Of a stretch of DNA of 64,000 nucleotides, positions 50,891-61,038 are shown piece after piece. Where the stretch lies: positions 1 through 64,000 of the forward strand of contig JALHNQ010000006.1 of the NCBI GenBank assembly GCA_022843405.1. The letters are read 5' to 3'. The notes beneath the pieces are model-generated. The model worked only from the letters and a program-made list of their open reading frames with translations. It made no database searches and had not been told where the DNA came from. The number at the start of each line of letters is the position of its first letter. The first letter of the stretch is position 1. A program made the translations under genes and the position numbers. This DNA comes from Methylocystis sp. (GTDB lineage: Bacteria; Pseudomonadota; Alphaproteobacteria; Rhizobiales; Beijerinckiaceae).

Positions 50891-51778
50891 ATGGCTAAGG
50901 AGCAGATTGTTGCGCTGTGTGCGGACGATTATGGCCTGTCTTATGGGGTGAGCGCCGGCATTTTGGAGGCGCTCGACGCGGGAAGGATTACCGCAGTTTC
51001 GGCGCTGGTGAACGGTCCACGCTGGCCTGCGATGGGGTTAGAGCTGGTTCGCCGCGGACGCGACGCCGACATCGGCCTTCATTTCAATCTCACCTTGGGG
51101 CGGCCGCTGTCGTCGATGCCCAAATTCGCGCCCAATGGCGAATTCCCTCCGCTCGCCCAAGTTGTCCGGATGGCCTATGGCAAACGGTTGCCGATGGATG
51201 AAATCCGGGGGGAGATCGATCGGCAGTTCGACAGGTTCGAAGCTATAGCGGATCGCCCGCCGGACCATGTCGACGGCCACCAGCATATCCATGTTCTTCC
51301 GGGCATTCGGACGGCGCTGCTTGACGCCATGGCGGCGCGAAGGCTTGGCGGCCGGGTCTGGCTTCGCGATGCGGGAGACGGCGTGCATCGCATTCTGGCG
51401 CGTCGCGCCAACGCTCGCAAAGCGCTCTCCGCTCTTTCCCTGGCCAGCGGCTTTCGCCGCGAGGCGCGCCGGCGGGGCTTCAGCGTCAACGACGGATTTG
51501 CGGGATTCTCGGATTTCCACCCGAGCTTCGACTACGCGAGAATCTTTCAAAGCTATCTGCGCGCGCCCGGCCGCAGACATCTCATCATGTGCCATCCTGG
51601 GCATGTGGACGAAGATCTGCGCCAGCTCGATCCGGTGACGATCACCCGCGAGCAGGAACTTGCCTTTCTCCTGTCGCCCAGACTGCCGGAGATGCTGGAG
51701 CGGCGCGGCCTGCGTCTGGCCCGCCTCTCGCAAGCGGACAGAAGGCCGCCGGAGCCGCAAACGGCTGCGGCTCAGTAG
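50891..51778 (+). CDS. ChbG/HpnK family deacetylase
   Basis: A 295-residue YdjC-type carbohydrate deacetylase. CADDYGLSYGVSAGILEALD holds the metal-binding Asp pair, IGLHFNLTLGRPLSS the first His, and DHVDGHQHIHVLPGIRTALL the HxH metal and catalytic part. FSDFHPSFDY and LIMCHPGHVDEDL complete the site. In hopanoid-producing alphaproteobacteria the HpnK member acts on glycosylated hopanoids. The start with MAKEQIVALC is preceded by GGAG. Without other hpn genes here, a surface-glycan substrate is also possible. Confidence 0.85.
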   Translation: MAKEQIVALCADDYGLSYGVSAGILEALDAGRITAVSALVNGPRWPAMGLELVRRGRDADIGLHFNLTLGRPLSSMPKFAPNGEFPPLAQVVRMAYGKRLPMDEIRGEIDRQFDRFEAIADRPPDHVDGHQHIHVLPGIRTALLDAMAARRLGGRVWLRDAGDGVHRILARRANARKALSALSLASGFRREARRRGFSVNDGFAGFSDFHPSFDYARIFQSYLRAPGRRHLIMCHPGHVDEDLRQLDPVTITREQELAFLLSPRLPEMLERRGLRLARLSQADRRPPEPQTAAAQ

Positions 51779-52551
51779 ATTCCCTCAAAGGAAATCGGCG
51801 CTCGTTTCTTACCGTCTTTTAGATAAATGTCCTTCAGGAACGACGCCCGCCTGCGGTTGAAGTCCTGAAGCCACCAGCCATCGCCCAGCGGATCGAAGAC
51901 CGGCGCGTCGGTACGTCGAAATATGCCGGTCGAGCCGACGAATTCCAGCTTCTCGAACATGCGGTCTTCGCTGAGGAAGTCCGCGAGCCGGCTGATCGTC
52001 GGGATATGGATGTCGTCGACGACCAGCAGCCCGTCGGTCTTCAGGTGCGGATAGAAGTAGTAGTATTCGAGATCGGGGAACGGAAAGCCGTGCGGCCCGT
52101 CGATCAGGACGAGGTCGTAGGGAACATGATCCTCGTAGTTCGGCAGCGTGACCTGAGTCGGACCAAAGACAAGGTCAAGGCGATCCTGCCGCGTCGCCGG
52201 ACAAGTCAGGAAGTAGTCGACGCTGGAGTTTTTCTGCCCGCGATCGTCATAGCAGAAGACCTTGTGGCGATCGGCGATGCGCGACAGGAATATGGTCGAC
52301 TTGCCGCAGCCGGTTTCGGCGGAAGCGATCGACGATCCGGTCAGCAGCCGCTCGATGCGCAGCAAGGTGCGCAGCGGCATCGATCCCGCGCTGTGGGCGA
52401 AGCCGAAGTCGCGCTCATAGTCGCCGATTTCGGCGGCAATCGTTTTGTCGCGCGTCGCCTCGGCCCGGAGCGGGCCCGGCATTGACGAGATCGGGGAGCT
52501 CCAAAGCCTTCGCCGTGCTCGGCTGATCAGCTTGCGAACGAAGGAAGGCAT
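51772..52551 (-). CDS. Class I SAM-dependent methyltransferase
   Basis: A 259-residue protein with a basic, amphipathic N-terminus (MPSFVRKLISRARRRLWSSP) and a Rossmann-type methyltransferase domain. SIASAETGCGKSTIFLSRIA replaces the usual E.G...G motif I, followed by YDLVLIDGPHGFPFPDLEYY and GLLVVDDIHIPTISRLADFL, the pattern of the Methyltransf_24 group. The substrate is unknown; related enzymes modify sugars or lipids. It converges on the deacetylase gene with a 7-base overlap. Confidence 0.78.
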   Translation of the reverse strand: MPSFVRKLISRARRRLWSSPISSMPGPLRAEATRDKTIAAEIGDYERDFGFAHSAGSMPLRTLLRIERLLTGSSIASAETGCGKSTIFLSRIADRHKVFCYDDRGQKNSSVDYFLTCPATRQDRLDLVFGPTQVTLPNYEDHVPYDLVLIDGPHGFPFPDLEYYYFYPHLKTDGLLVVDDIHIPTISRLADFLSEDRMFEKLEFVGSTGIFRRTDAPVFDPLGDGWWLQDFNRRRASFLKDIYLKDGKKRAPISFEGIY

Positions 52552-52657
52552 GGCTCCTGAGGGTTTTCGAATTCGGGGAGGCGGTTATAGCAGCGCGCGC
52601 GTCGCCATGAAAGCGCGCGTCGGCTGTGCGCTGAGAAAGCCGGGATACGCCAAAAAA

Positions 52658-53509
52658 TCAATTGATTTCCATGTCTAAGCCCACATCAAACGCCGGGGCG
52701 GAGTGGGTCAGCGCGCCGACGGAGATCAAATTGACCCCGGTTTTCGCGATTTCGGCGACGTTCGAGAGCGTGACGCCGCCCGAGGCTTCGCAGATCATCC
52801 GACCGCCGACCAGCGCGACGGCCCTGCGAAGATCGTCGAGCGTCATATTGTCGAGCAGCACGGCGTCCGCCCCTTCGTCGAGAACTTCCCGAAGCTGGTC
52901 GAGCGTATCGACCTCGATTTCCACCTTCACCAGATGGCCGATATTCGCCTTCGCCGCCCGTAGCGCCGGAATGACGCCGCCGGCGACGGCGATGTGATTG
53001 TCCTTGATGAGCACGGCGTCGTCGAGGCCGAAGCGATGATTGACCCCGCCGCCGCAACGCACGGCGTATTTCTCTAGGGCGCGCAGCAAGGGCGTGGTTT
53101 TGCGCGTATCGCAAATCCGCGCGGACGTGCCGGCGACCGCGCTGACATAGCGGGCGGTGAGGGTGGCGATGCCCGAAAGACGGCCAAGAAAGTTGAGCGC
53201 GACGCGCTCGGCGGACAGGATCGCGCGAGCGGGACCGGAAACATGGGCGATCAGCGATCCCGGCTCGACGCGGGCGCCGTCGTTCGTCTGCGCCTCAAAC
53301 AGGATTTCCGGGTCGGACAGGGCGAAGGCGGCGCGCGCCGCCGCAAGTCCGGCGACGACGCCGCTGTCGCGGGCGACGATGGCCGCGCACGCCCGGGCGT
53401 TCGCGGGGATGGTCGCCTGGGTCGTGACGTCGCCGGCGCGCCCCAGATCTTCGGCGAGCGCGGCGCGGACCGCCTCCTCGACCAGCAGCGGCGGCAATTC
53501 GCAATTCAT
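52658..53509 (-). CDS. nadC: Nicotinate-nucleotide pyrophosphorylase (quinolinate phosphoribosyltransferase)
   Basis: A 283-residue enzyme that turns quinolinate and PRPP into nicotinate mononucleotide. [79 protein letters not shown] and [20 protein letters not shown] are all standard NadC motifs. [20 protein letters not shown] ends the barrel. The start overlaps nadB's stop by four bases, as the last gene of the NAD operon. Confidence 0.97.
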   Translation of the reverse strand: MNCELPPLLVEEAVRAALAEDLGRAGDVTTQATIPANARACAAIVARDSGVVAGLAAARAAFALSDPEILFEAQTNDGARVEPGSLIAHVSGPARAILSAERVALNFLGRLSGIATLTARYVSAVAGTSARICDTRKTTPLLRALEKYAVRCGGGVNHRFGLDDAVLIKDNHIAVAGGVIPALRAAKANIGHLVKVEIEVDTLDQLREVLDEGADAVLLDNMTLDDLRRAVALVGGRMICEASGGVTLSNVAEIAKTGVNLISVGALTHSAPAFDVGLDMEIN

Positions 53510-55050
53510 GCGTCGGCCTCGTCGGCGATGCGCAGGACGGCCTCGAGCGTCATAAGCGAGCGTCGCGCGAACGCGGCGTCGGGTTGCGGATAGTCCGCGC
53601 GGTAATGCGCGCCGCGGCTCTCGCGCCGCGCGAGCGCCGCCGCCGCGACGATGAGGCTCGTCGTCAGCATGTTATGCGCCTCGATGTCGCGCGTGTGCGA
53701 CATCATCCGGCGGATCGACCGCACTGCGGCGGCCAGTCCCGCACCATTGCGGATGACGCCGACATGCGCGGACATCAGATCGCGCAACTCCTCGATCACG
53801 GCAAATTCGCGATCGCGCGGCGCCGGCTCGATTCGATCCGCCTGCGGCCGCCATTCGACGGGCGACAGCGGCGTCGCGCGCAGATCCGCCGCCACGCGCG
53901 CGCCGAACACGATCGCTTCGAGCAGAGAGTTCGACGCGAGCCGGTTCGCGCCGTGAACGCCGGTCGATGCGACTTCGCCGACGGCCCAAAGGCCGTCAAC
54001 GCTCGTGCGTCCGTGCGCGTCGGTCCAGACGCCGCCCATGTGGTAATGCGCGGCGGGCGCGATCGGAATCAGTTCGCGCGAGGGATCGATCCCAGCGCGC
54101 ATGCAGCTTCCGTAAACCGTGGGAAAGCGCGTGGCGAATTCGACTCCGACCGCCGAACGGGCGTCAAGGAAAGCGCCATTTCCTGCCACTATGCTGGCGA
54201 AGACTCCCCGCGCGACGATGTCGCGGGGCGCGAGTTCGCCGCTTGGATCGATGTCGAGCAAAAAGCGTCGGCCGTTGCGGTCGACGATCGCCGCGCCTTC
54301 GCCTCTCAGCGCTTCGGTCGCGAGCGGCGCGGGATCGGCGTCGATATCGATCGCGGTCGGGTGAAACTGAACGAATTCGGCGTCGGCGATCAGCGCGCCG
54401 GCCCGCGCCGCCATCGCGAGGCCGATTCCACGCGCCTCCAAGGGATTGGTCGTGACCCTGTACAGATGGCCGATTCCGCCCGTCGCGAGAATGAGCGCCG
54501 CGCAGGGCGTGTCGCGGGTCACGCCGGCGTTGTCGCGGGCGCGGACGCCGACGACGCGGCCGGCGCGCATCACGATTTCCTGCGCCGAATAGCCTTCGAC
54601 GATGTGAATCGACGGGGTTCTGGCGACTTCCCTTGCGAGAATCTCCATGATCGCCCGCCCGGCGACGTCGCCTTTGACGCGAACGATGCGCCGGGCCGAA
54701 TGCGCCGCCTCCTTCGACGGCAGGAAGCCGCCGACGGCCGACCGATCGAAGGGCGTTCCCATCGCCGCCAGGTCTTCGACGCGGGCGCGCGCTTCTCGCG
54801 CCATGCCGAGCGCGATGTCGCGCTCGACGATGCCGCCGCCCGCCGCCACCGTGTCGTTGGCGTGGCGTTCGGGCGTGTCGCCCTGTTCGACGGCGGCGGC
54901 GATGCCGCCCTGCGCCCAAAAGGAAGCGCCGCTGTAGCCGATCGGCGTCGGCGCGAAGATCGCCACCGGCGTCGGCGCCAGTTTGAGCGCGCAAAACACG
55001 CCAGCGAGCCCACCGCCGACGATAATTATGGAAGGCAGATCCTCGCGCAT
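53506..55050 (-). CDS. nadB: L-aspartate oxidase
   Basis: A 514-residue flavoprotein that oxidises aspartate to iminoaspartate, the substrate of NadA. The FAD fold starts [20 protein letters not shown], followed by [40 protein letters not shown] and [60 protein letters not shown] and [20 protein letters not shown] complete the active site. The C-terminal helical part is somewhat short compared with the E. coli enzyme. It is in the middle of the operon. Confidence 0.96.
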   Translation of the reverse strand: MREDLPSIIIVGGGLAGVFCALKLAPTPVAIFAPTPIGYSGASFWAQGGIAAAVEQGDTPERHANDTVAAGGGIVERDIALGMAREARARVEDLAAMGTPFDRSAVGGFLPSKEAAHSARRIVRVKGDVAGRAIMEILAREVARTPSIHIVEGYSAQEIVMRAGRVVGVRARDNAGVTRDTPCAALILATGGIGHLYRVTTNPLEARGIGLAMAARAGALIADAEFVQFHPTAIDIDADPAPLATEALRGEGAAIVDRNGRRFLLDIDPSGELAPRDIVARGVFASIVAGNGAFLDARSAVGVEFATRFPTVYGSCMRAGIDPSRELIPIAPAAHYHMGGVWTDAHGRTSVDGLWAVGEVASTGVHGANRLASNSLLEAIVFGARVAADLRATPLSPVEWRPQADRIEPAPRDREFAVIEELRDLMSAHVGVIRNGAGLAAAVRSIRRMMSHTRDIEAHNMLTTSLIVAAAALARRESRGAHYRADYPQPDAAFARRSLMTLEAVLRIADEADA

Positions 55051-55056
55051 CGACAG

Positions 55057-55677
55057 TCAGTCGACGGCGACGGCGGCGAGCCGCGCGAGAGCGGCGGATT
55101 CGCGGGCGATCGCGGCTTCGACGAGCTTGCGCGCGCGCGAAGGCAAGGGCAGGGCGAGCGCCGCCGCATGGCCCTTAGGCGACATTTTGCACAAGGTCTT
55201 TCTGAGAATGTCGACGAGCTTGTCGTCGGCGTAATCTCGATGCTTTTCGAGAAAATCGTCGAAGTAATGCTCGAGAAAGACGATCACGGCGATGTTCTCG
55301 AGCGCCTGAGACTCTGGGTCTTTCTTGAGCTGTTCCTTGCGGATCAGCGCGCCGACATGGGCGATCGCCGGCGCGTCATAGTCATGCGCGCGCATGATGT
55401 CCCCGGCGAGACTGGCGTGATGGATTCGGCAGGCGCGTCGCCAGTCGTTATAACCGCGACGCCCTTCCTCATAGTTTGCGCGCTCCATCTCCCAGCGGCG
55501 CAAATGCTGCGCGCGCGTCGCGATCTTGAGGAGATCGGAGGCGTCGGGATAGAGCGCGGCGAGCCGCGCGCTCATGCGCTCGGCGTAGACCAGTTCGAAA
55601 GCGCGGCCCTCGATCCGGCGGGGATCGTCGGCATTGGCGGCGTCGATGGCCGCAATCGTCGCATCGAGCGCCGGCAT
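55057..55677 (-). CDS. DUF4202 protein in the NAD operon
   Basis: A 206-residue protein matching DUF4202: AIDAANADDPRRIEGRAFEL, VYAERMSARLAALYPDASDL, IATRAQHLRRWEMERANYEE, GRRGYNDWRRACRIHHASLA and LENIAVIVFLEHYFDDFLEK. The QHLRRW and H.A motifs could bind a metal like an HD-type phosphohydrolase, but this is inference. It lies 6 bases after nadB's start and between nadB and nadA, all on the minus strand. The co-occurrence suggests a role in NAD synthesis or quinolinate use. Confidence 0.85.
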   Translation of the reverse strand: MPALDATIAAIDAANADDPRRIEGRAFELVYAERMSARLAALYPDASDLLKIATRAQHLRRWEMERANYEEGRRGYNDWRRACRIHHASLAGDIMRAHDYDAPAIAHVGALIRKEQLKKDPESQALENIAVIVFLEHYFDDFLEKHRDYADDKLVDILRKTLCKMSPKGHAAALALPLPSRARKLVEAAIARESAALARLAAVAVD

Positions 55678-55716
55678 GGTCCGCCCTGTTCAAGTGAGGC
55701 CGAAGCGGCCGGCAGT

Positions 55717-56817
55717 TTAGCCCAGATCGATCATACGCTGCACGCTGCGGCGCGCGCGCTCGGCGACTGCGGGATCGACGGTTACTTCTTCCCGCAGGTA
55801 AAGCAGGCTGTCGAGGATTTTCGGCAGGGTGATCCGCTTCATATGCGGGCAGAAGTTGCAGGGCCGCACGAATTCGACGTCCGGCGTTTCGGCGGCGACA
55901 TTGTCGGCCATCGAGCATTCGGTGACGAGCAGCACGCGGGCCGGCTTTTTGCTGCGCACAAAATCGATCATCGCGGCGGTCGAACCGGCGAAGTCGGCGA
56001 CCTCGACGACTTCGCGCGGACATTCCGGATGCGCCAGCACCTGCACGCCGGGATGATCGGCGCGATAATTTTCGATTTCTTCGGCGGTGAAGCGCTCATG
56101 CACCTCGCAGGCGCCATGCCAGGCGATGATTTTCACCTTGGTCTGCGCGGCAACGTTCTGCGCCAGATAGCGGTCCGGGACCATGATCACGCGATCGGCG
56201 CCGAGGCTCTCGACGACTTTGACCGCGTTCGACGAGGTGCAGCAGATGTCCACTTCCGCCTTCACGTCGGCCGAGGTGTTCACATAGGCGACGACGGGAA
56301 CACCGGGATATTGCTTGCGCAAGGCGCGCACGTCGGCGCCGGTGATCGACTCCGCAAGCGAGCAGCCGGCTTTAAGGTCGGGCATGAGCACGAGCTTATC
56401 GGGATTAAGCAGCTTCGACGTTTCAGCCATGAAATGCACGCCGCCCTGGACGATGATCTCGGCGTCGGATTTCGCCGCGAGCTTGGCGAGCTGCAGGCTG
56501 TCGCCGATGTGATCGGCGACGCAATGGTAGATTTCCGGGGTCATGTAATTATGCGCGAGAATGGTGGCGTTGCGCACATGCTTGAGATCGTTGATCGCCT
56601 TCACATAAGGGGCGTGAAAAGGCCATTCGACGGGCGGAATGACTCTCGCCACGCGTTCGTAAAGATGCGCGGTCGCGGCCTGCACCTCCGGAGTCCATTT
56701 CAGAACGGGGCGGGGCAGGGGCGGAAACTGGCCGCTCGGGCTAACGCCGAGGCCGCTTGCGGGAGGCTCGCGCGCGGGGCTCGACCCGCTGCGCACATCG
56801 CCGATCAGTTGAGTCAT
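55717..56817 (-). CDS. nadA: Quinolinate synthase A
   Basis: A 366-residue iron-sulfur enzyme that condenses iminoaspartate with dihydroxyacetone phosphate to quinolinate. [80 protein letters not shown] and [20 protein letters not shown] are the standard motifs. Three Cys for the 4Fe-4S cluster are visible (AGCSLA, CCTSSN and the late [11 protein letters not shown]). It is first in the nadA-DUF4202-nadB-nadC unit, with an operator just upstream. Confidence 0.96.
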   Translation of the reverse strand: MTQLIGDVRSGSSPAREPPASGLGVSPSGQFPPLPRPVLKWTPEVQAATAHLYERVARVIPPVEWPFHAPYVKAINDLKHVRNATILAHNYMTPEIYHCVADHIGDSLQLAKLAAKSDAEIIVQGGVHFMAETSKLLNPDKLVLMPDLKAGCSLAESITGADVRALRKQYPGVPVVAYVNTSADVKAEVDICCTSSNAVKVVESLGADRVIMVPDRYLAQNVAAQTKVKIIAWHGACEVHERFTAEEIENYRADHPGVQVLAHPECPREVVEVADFAGSTAAMIDFVRSKKPARVLLVTECSMADNVAAETPDVEFVRPCNFCPHMKRITLPKILDSLLYLREEVTVDPAVAERARRSVQRMIDLG

Positions 56818-56829
56818 CGTTTACGCCTC

Positions 56830-56858
56830 CTACTTATACTCAAAGTGAGTATAAGTAG
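56830..56858. promoter_or_regulatory. Operator upstream of nadA (12-bp inverted repeat)
   Basis: CTACTTATACTC and GAGTATAAGTAG are perfect inverse copies with the spacer AAAGT, centred about 27 bases before the nadA start. In alphaproteobacteria nad operons are controlled by Nudix-related repressors (NadQ/NrtR types), and a dyad of this kind here fits such a site. The regulator gene is not in this window. Confidence 0.75.
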
Positions 56859-57058
56859 ACCCCATAAAATCTCCGAGGCGGGTTCCCGCTCGGAGCGCTC
56901 AAGCGTTACAGACTAAGCCGCAGGATGCGAACTCGCAACCGTCGTTTACGCTGACATGTGCTCGGCGCGAGCATATGTCAAGGAAGCGATCCGCGATCGA
57001 CGACTTCAGCGCGGCGACGGGCGCTTCCGGCGCTGGGCAAAGCTGCTATAGACGGCGC

Positions 57059-58009
57059 ATGCAAACTGGGACGACGCAGGCTTCTTTCCCGCACCGGCAC
57101 CTTCTCGGCATTGAAGGACTGTCTCGTCCCGACATTGAGACTCTCCTCGACATGGCCGAGGAGGCGGTCGAAGTGTCCCGGCGCGTCGACAAGAAGCGCT
57201 CGAATTTGCGCGGGCGAACGCTCATCAATCTGTTTTACGAGCCCTCGACCCGCACGCAGGCGTCCTTCGAGATCGCCGGCAAGCGCCTGGGCGCTGATGT
57301 GATGAACATGTCGGTCGCGCGTTCCTCGGAAACGAAAGGCGAGACGCTGATCGACACGGCGGTGACGCTCAACGCGATGCGGCCGGACATCATTGTGGTC
57401 CGCCATGCGCACGCCGGGGCGGCACTCCTTCTGGCGCGGAAGGTCGACTGTTCCGTGGTCAACGCCGGCGACGGCGCGCATGAACACCCGACCCAGGCGC
57501 TGCTCGACGCGCTGACGATCAGGCGCAACAAGGGGCGCATCGAAGGGCTGACGGTGGCGATCTGCGGCGACATTCTTCATTCCCGCGTCGCGCGGTCGAA
57601 TATTCTGCTGCTCGGCGCGCTCGGCGCCGTCGTGCGCGTCGTCGGCCCCTCTACGCTGGCGCCCGACAGTCTTTCGCGGCTGGGCGTCGAGGTGTTTCAC
57701 GACATGCGGCGTGGGCTCGTGGACGCCGACATTGTCATGATGCTGCGGCTTCAACGCGAACGCATGGCGGGCTCGCTGACTCCGAGCGCCCGCGAATATT
57801 TCCATTTCTTCGGGCTGGATGAGGAGAAGCTCGCCTGCGCCGCGCCCGATGCGCTGGTGATGCATCCGGGGCCGATGAACCGCGGCGTCGAGATCGACTC
57901 GGCCGTCGCCGACAGCGCCCGCTCGCTCATTCGGGAGCAGGTCGAGATGGGCGTTGCGGTGCGTATGGCGGTGCTCGAAGCGCTCGCGCAACATCTGCCG
58001 AATGTGTAA
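57059..58009 (+). CDS. pyrB: Aspartate carbamoyltransferase, catalytic subunit
   Basis: A 316-residue transcarbamoylase that starts pyrimidine synthesis from aspartate and carbamoyl phosphate. The carbamoyl phosphate motif [100 protein letters not shown] and [14 protein letters not shown] are present. The start is M of [17 protein letters not shown]; upstream starts add non-conserved residues. No pyrC or pyrI follows directly. Confidence 0.96.
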   Translation: MQTGTTQASFPHRHLLGIEGLSRPDIETLLDMAEEAVEVSRRVDKKRSNLRGRTLINLFYEPSTRTQASFEIAGKRLGADVMNMSVARSSETKGETLIDTAVTLNAMRPDIIVVRHAHAGAALLLARKVDCSVVNAGDGAHEHPTQALLDALTIRRNKGRIEGLTVAICGDILHSRVARSNILLLGALGAVVRVVGPSTLAPDSLSRLGVEVFHDMRRGLVDADIVMMLRLQRERMAGSLTPSAREYFHFFGLDEEKLACAAPDALVMHPGPMNRGVEIDSAVADSARSLIREQVEMGVAVRMAVLEALAQHLPNV

Positions 58010-58044
58010 GCTTTGCCAAAAATCAATGACGCCAGGGGAGTAAG

Positions 58045-58458
58045 ATGGTTAAGCTCGTCCGCTTCGTAGGACTCGTCATACAGTCAATCCTCATCCAGTT
58101 CTTGCACTTTTTCGGGCTTGTCGCGTTTCTCCTCGCGGCGGCGCTCGGCTATTTCCGCTTGCCGTCCTGGCTCGTGCCGATTGTCGGCATTATCTGCGGC
58201 GTCATCGCCGATAAATTCATCGATCAAAGCGAAGTGGTCAGCATTCTCGAGAAGGCGGCGTCGGCGAATATGCGTGGCGGCTTCTTGGTGATCGTCTACA
58301 TCGTGATCGTCGCGGTCGGCTATGTCGCCGGCGGCTATTCGCGACAGTGGCTGCTTCAACGTAAGCTCGCTCAGGCGGCGCCGGCCCCGGCGCCAAAGCC
58401 CAGCCCCGAGCCGAAGCCGCAGCAAAAGCGCAACAGACGCGGATCGTCGAAAGCCTGA
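58045..58458 (+). CDS. Hypothetical membrane protein
   Basis: A 137-residue protein with three membrane segments (IQFLHFFGLVAFLLAAALGY, LPSWLVPIVGIICGVIADKF and GGFLVIVYIVIVAVGYVAGG) and a Pro/Lys-rich cytoplasmic tail (PAPAPKPSPEPKPQQKRNRR). GGGGAG precedes the ATG. No family is recognised. It follows pyrB by 35 bases and may be co-transcribed. Confidence 0.65.
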   Translation: MVKLVRFVGLVIQSILIQFLHFFGLVAFLLAAALGYFRLPSWLVPIVGIICGVIADKFIDQSEVVSILEKAASANMRGGFLVIVYIVIVAVGYVAGGYSRQWLLQRKLAQAAPAPAPKPSPEPKPQQKRNRRGSSKA

Positions 58459-58492
58459 AAGAATGCGCAGGCGCTGGCGCGGCGCCGGCGCC

Positions 58493-59476
58493 TCACAGCC
58501 CCTCGAAGAGCGCCGTCGAGAGATAGCGCTCGGCGAAGGAGGGGATGATGATGACGATATTCTTGCCGGCGGCCTCGGGGCGGCTCGCGATTTCCAGCGC
58601 GGCGGCGACCGCGGCGCCGGATGAGATGCCGACCGGAATGCCCTCAATCCGCGCAAGCAGGCGCGCCGTTTCGAAGGCCGTCTGATTGCCGATGGTGACG
58701 ATCTCGTCGATGATTCCGCGATCGAGAATCGGCGGCACGAAGCCGGCGCCGATGCCCTGTATCTTGTGCGGACCGGGCGGCCGTCCCGAGAGCACCGCCG
58801 AATCTTCCGGCTCCACGGCGACGATGCGCACGCTGGGCCGGCGCGCCTTCAGCGCCTGGCCGACGCCGGTGATCGTGCCGCCGGTGCCGACGCCGGAAAC
58901 GAAATAGTCGACTTCGCCATTGGTGTCGTTCCAGATTTCCTCCGCCGTCGTGGCGCGGTGAATTTCAGGATTGGCGGGATTCTCGAACTGCTGGGGGATG
59001 ACCGCGTCGGGATTTTCGGCGGCAAGTTCGCTGGCCTTGGCCAGCGCGCCCTTCATGCCCTGCGAGGCTGGGGTGAGCACCAGTTCGGCGCCGAGCAGCG
59101 CGAGCATCTTGCGCCGCTCAAGCGACATCGACTCGGGCATGACGAGAATGAGTCGATAGCCGCGCGCCGCCGCGACGAAGGCGAGGGCGATTCCGGTGTT
59201 GCCCGACGTCGGTTCGATCAATACCGATTTGCCCGGCGTGATCCGGCCGCTGTTCTCGAGCGACTCGATCATGCTGACGCCGATACGATCCTTCACGCTC
59301 GCGATCGGATTGAAGAATTCGAGCTTGGCGAGGAGATTCGCCTCCAAGCCGCGCTCTCGCGCCAGCCGGTCGAGCCGAACCAGCGGCGTATCGCCGATCG
59401 TCTGGGTGATCGAATCATAGATTCGGCCTCGGCCGGGTTTCGTCGGCGGGGTGAACTTTGGCGCAGTCTGCAACAT
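58493..59476 (-). CDS. cysK: Cysteine synthase A
   Basis: A 327-residue PLP enzyme making cysteine from O-acetylserine and sulfide. [37 protein letters not shown] with the PLP Lys, [20 protein letters not shown], the phosphate loop [20 protein letters not shown] and [14 protein letters not shown] are all present. The start with MLQTAPKF gives a short leader that is usual in relatives. It lies 25 bases after the TauE/SafE gene on the same strand, so the two are probably one operon. Confidence 0.95.
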   Translation of the reverse strand: MLQTAPKFTPPTKPGRGRIYDSITQTIGDTPLVRLDRLARERGLEANLLAKLEFFNPIASVKDRIGVSMIESLENSGRITPGKSVLIEPTSGNTGIALAFVAAARGYRLILVMPESMSLERRKMLALLGAELVLTPASQGMKGALAKASELAAENPDAVIPQQFENPANPEIHRATTAEEIWNDTNGEVDYFVSGVGTGGTITGVGQALKARRPSVRIVAVEPEDSAVLSGRPPGPHKIQGIGAGFVPPILDRGIIDEIVTIGNQTAFETARLLARIEGIPVGISSGAAVAAALEIASRPEAAGKNIVIIIPSFAERYLSTALFEGL

Positions 59477-59501
59477 GAGGCGCTCCTGAGCGAATTCGTG
59501 A

Positions 59502-60305
59502 CTAGATGGAGAGTTTGATTCCGACGAGCGCCATGACGCTGGCCAGCGCCGGGCGCAAAAAGCGATCCGGAACGCGCGCGGCGAAATGCGCGCCAATGGC
59601 GATGCCCGGGATCGAGCCCACCAGCAGCGAGAGCAGCAGCAGCCAGTCGACGCCGCCCATCAGCCAATGCCCGAAGCCGGCGATCAGCGTCAGCGGCACG
59701 GCATGGGCGATGTCCGAGCCGACGAGACGCGCGGTCGGCGTATGCGAATAGAGCGCCAGCAGCACGGTCATGCCGATCGCGCCGGCGCCGACCGAGGAAA
59801 TCGAAACCAGAACCCCGAGAAAGGCGCCGAGAGTCGCCGTCAGCCAGAGCAGGCGCCTGTCGCTCATCGCGCCGGTGTGTCTGGCGATATGATCGAGCAG
59901 CCAGCGCCGAAAGAGGATGGAGCAGGCGGTGAGAATGAGGGCGAATCCCAGCGCCGAGGTGATCAGTCCATTGGCCGCGTGACCGCTCGACTTGCCAAGC
60001 CAGGAGAGGAGAAAAAGGCTCGCGACGGTCGCGGGCACGCTGCCATAGGCCAGCCGGCGGGTGATGCGCCAATCGACAGTGCCATGCAGGGCGTGAACGA
60101 CCGTGCCGTTGGTCTTGGTGATGGCGGCGTAGAGCAGGTCGGTGCCGACGGCTGTCGACGGCGCGACGCCAAACATGAGCACCAGAATCGGCGTCATCAG
60201 CGAGCCGCCGCCGACGCCGGTGAACCCCACAAGCGCGCCAACCGCGAAACCGGAAATGGAATAGAGCGGATTGATTGCGCCTAAAGCGTCGAAAATTGCC
60301 GGCAT
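59502..60305 (-). CDS. TauE/SafE family sulfite or sulfonate exporter-like permease
   Basis: A 267-residue membrane protein with about eight helices. [20 protein letters not shown] is the repeat signature of the family, repeated in the second half as [20 protein letters not shown]. It likely moves a small sulfur oxyanion or organosulfur anion. Its link with cysK and an Rrf2 regulator supports a role in sulfur handling. The first codons lie 36 bases from a dyad symmetric site. Confidence 0.88.
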   Translation of the reverse strand: MPAIFDALGAINPLYSISGFAVGALVGFTGVGGGSLMTPILVLMFGVAPSTAVGTDLLYAAITKTNGTVVHALHGTVDWRITRRLAYGSVPATVASLFLLSWLGKSSGHAANGLITSALGFALILTACSILFRRWLLDHIARHTGAMSDRRLLWLTATLGAFLGVLVSISSVGAGAIGMTVLLALYSHTPTARLVGSDIAHAVPLTLIAGFGHWLMGGVDWLLLLSLLVGSIPGIAIGAHFAARVPDRFLRPALASVMALVGIKLSI

Positions 60306-60328
60306 TTGCCCTTTTCCTGCCGAAGCCC

Positions 60329-60352
60329 CATTTATACTCTATAAAGTGGGTC
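60329..60352. promoter_or_regulatory. Dyad site in the divergent cys/Rrf2 promoter region
   Basis: TTTATA-CTC-TATAAA with flanking CCCA and GTGGG forms an inverted repeat just upstream of the TauE/SafE gene, between it and the divergent Rrf2 gene. It is a good candidate site for the Rrf2 regulator. The half TTTATACTC also resembles the nadA operator half, but the spacer differs. Confidence 0.5.
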
Positions 60353-60474
60353 GACTTTGTCAATTCGAGCTGTTTGCCTGTTCCTCACAATTATAGAAAA
60401 TCTGCAGACTTGCCATAGAATGCCGGCGAAGCAGCGAGTCCACGCGATTGGCGCCGACCCTAAGGTTTAGAGGA

Positions 60475-60933
60475 ATGCTGACGAAAAAAGCCAAATATGG
60501 CCTCAAGGCGATGGTGCACCTCGCCGGCGTGCGGCCGGGAGAGACCGCTCTGGTCGCGGATATCGCCGCCTCGAACCAAATTCCAAAAAAGTTTCTCGAC
60601 GCAATTTTGGGCGAGCTGCGGAACGCGGGCTTCGTGCATTCCAAAAAGGGCAAGGGCGGCGGCTATATGCTGGCGCGCCCGCCCGAGGATATCGGCGTCG
60701 GCAATATTGTGCGCGCGCTCGATGGGCCGCTGGCGCCCATCCAATGCGCGAGCAAGACTGTTTATCGTCGTTGCGACGACTGCGTCGATGAGACGCGGTG
60801 CGCGGTGCGTCTCGTGATGCTGCGCGCGCGCGATGCCATCGCCGAGGTTCTCGACAAGACGTCGCTCGAACAAATGCGCCGAATGGCGGCTGGCGACGAC
60901 AGTGTCCGTCTGCTCGTCGGCGCGGCGTTGTGA
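60475..60933 (+). CDS. Rrf2 family transcriptional regulator
   Basis: A 152-residue winged helix-turn-helix regulator. MLTKKAKYGLKAMVHLAGVR is the N-terminal hallmark, IAASNQIPKKFLDAILGELR the recognition helix, and HSKKGKGGGYMLARPPEDIG the wing. Four Cys at 91, 100, 103 and 109 (QCASKTVYRRC, DDCVDETRC) could hold an iron-sulfur cluster or act as a redox sensor; IscR-type regulators use three. It is divergent from the cysK unit and likely regulates it, like CymR. Confidence 0.88.
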   Translation: MLTKKAKYGLKAMVHLAGVRPGETALVADIAASNQIPKKFLDAILGELRNAGFVHSKKGKGGGYMLARPPEDIGVGNIVRALDGPLAPIQCASKTVYRRCDDCVDETRCAVRLVMLRARDAIAEVLDKTSLEQMRRMAAGDDSVRLLVGAAL

Positions 60934-61038
60934 GCCGCTAGCCATGGACATGTCGCGAGACGGCGCCTATAAAGCGCCGGCGGCGTTTCCTGCGCTGCAG
61001 CATCTCCCTTGAGGGGCCGGCCCGTGGCCGGAATTCGA

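Noticed and set aside
53584..56916. Plus-strand open frame of more than 1100 codons
   Set aside because: It is antisense to nadB, DUF4202 and nadA and has an Arg/Asp/His-rich composition, a codon shadow in GC-rich DNA.
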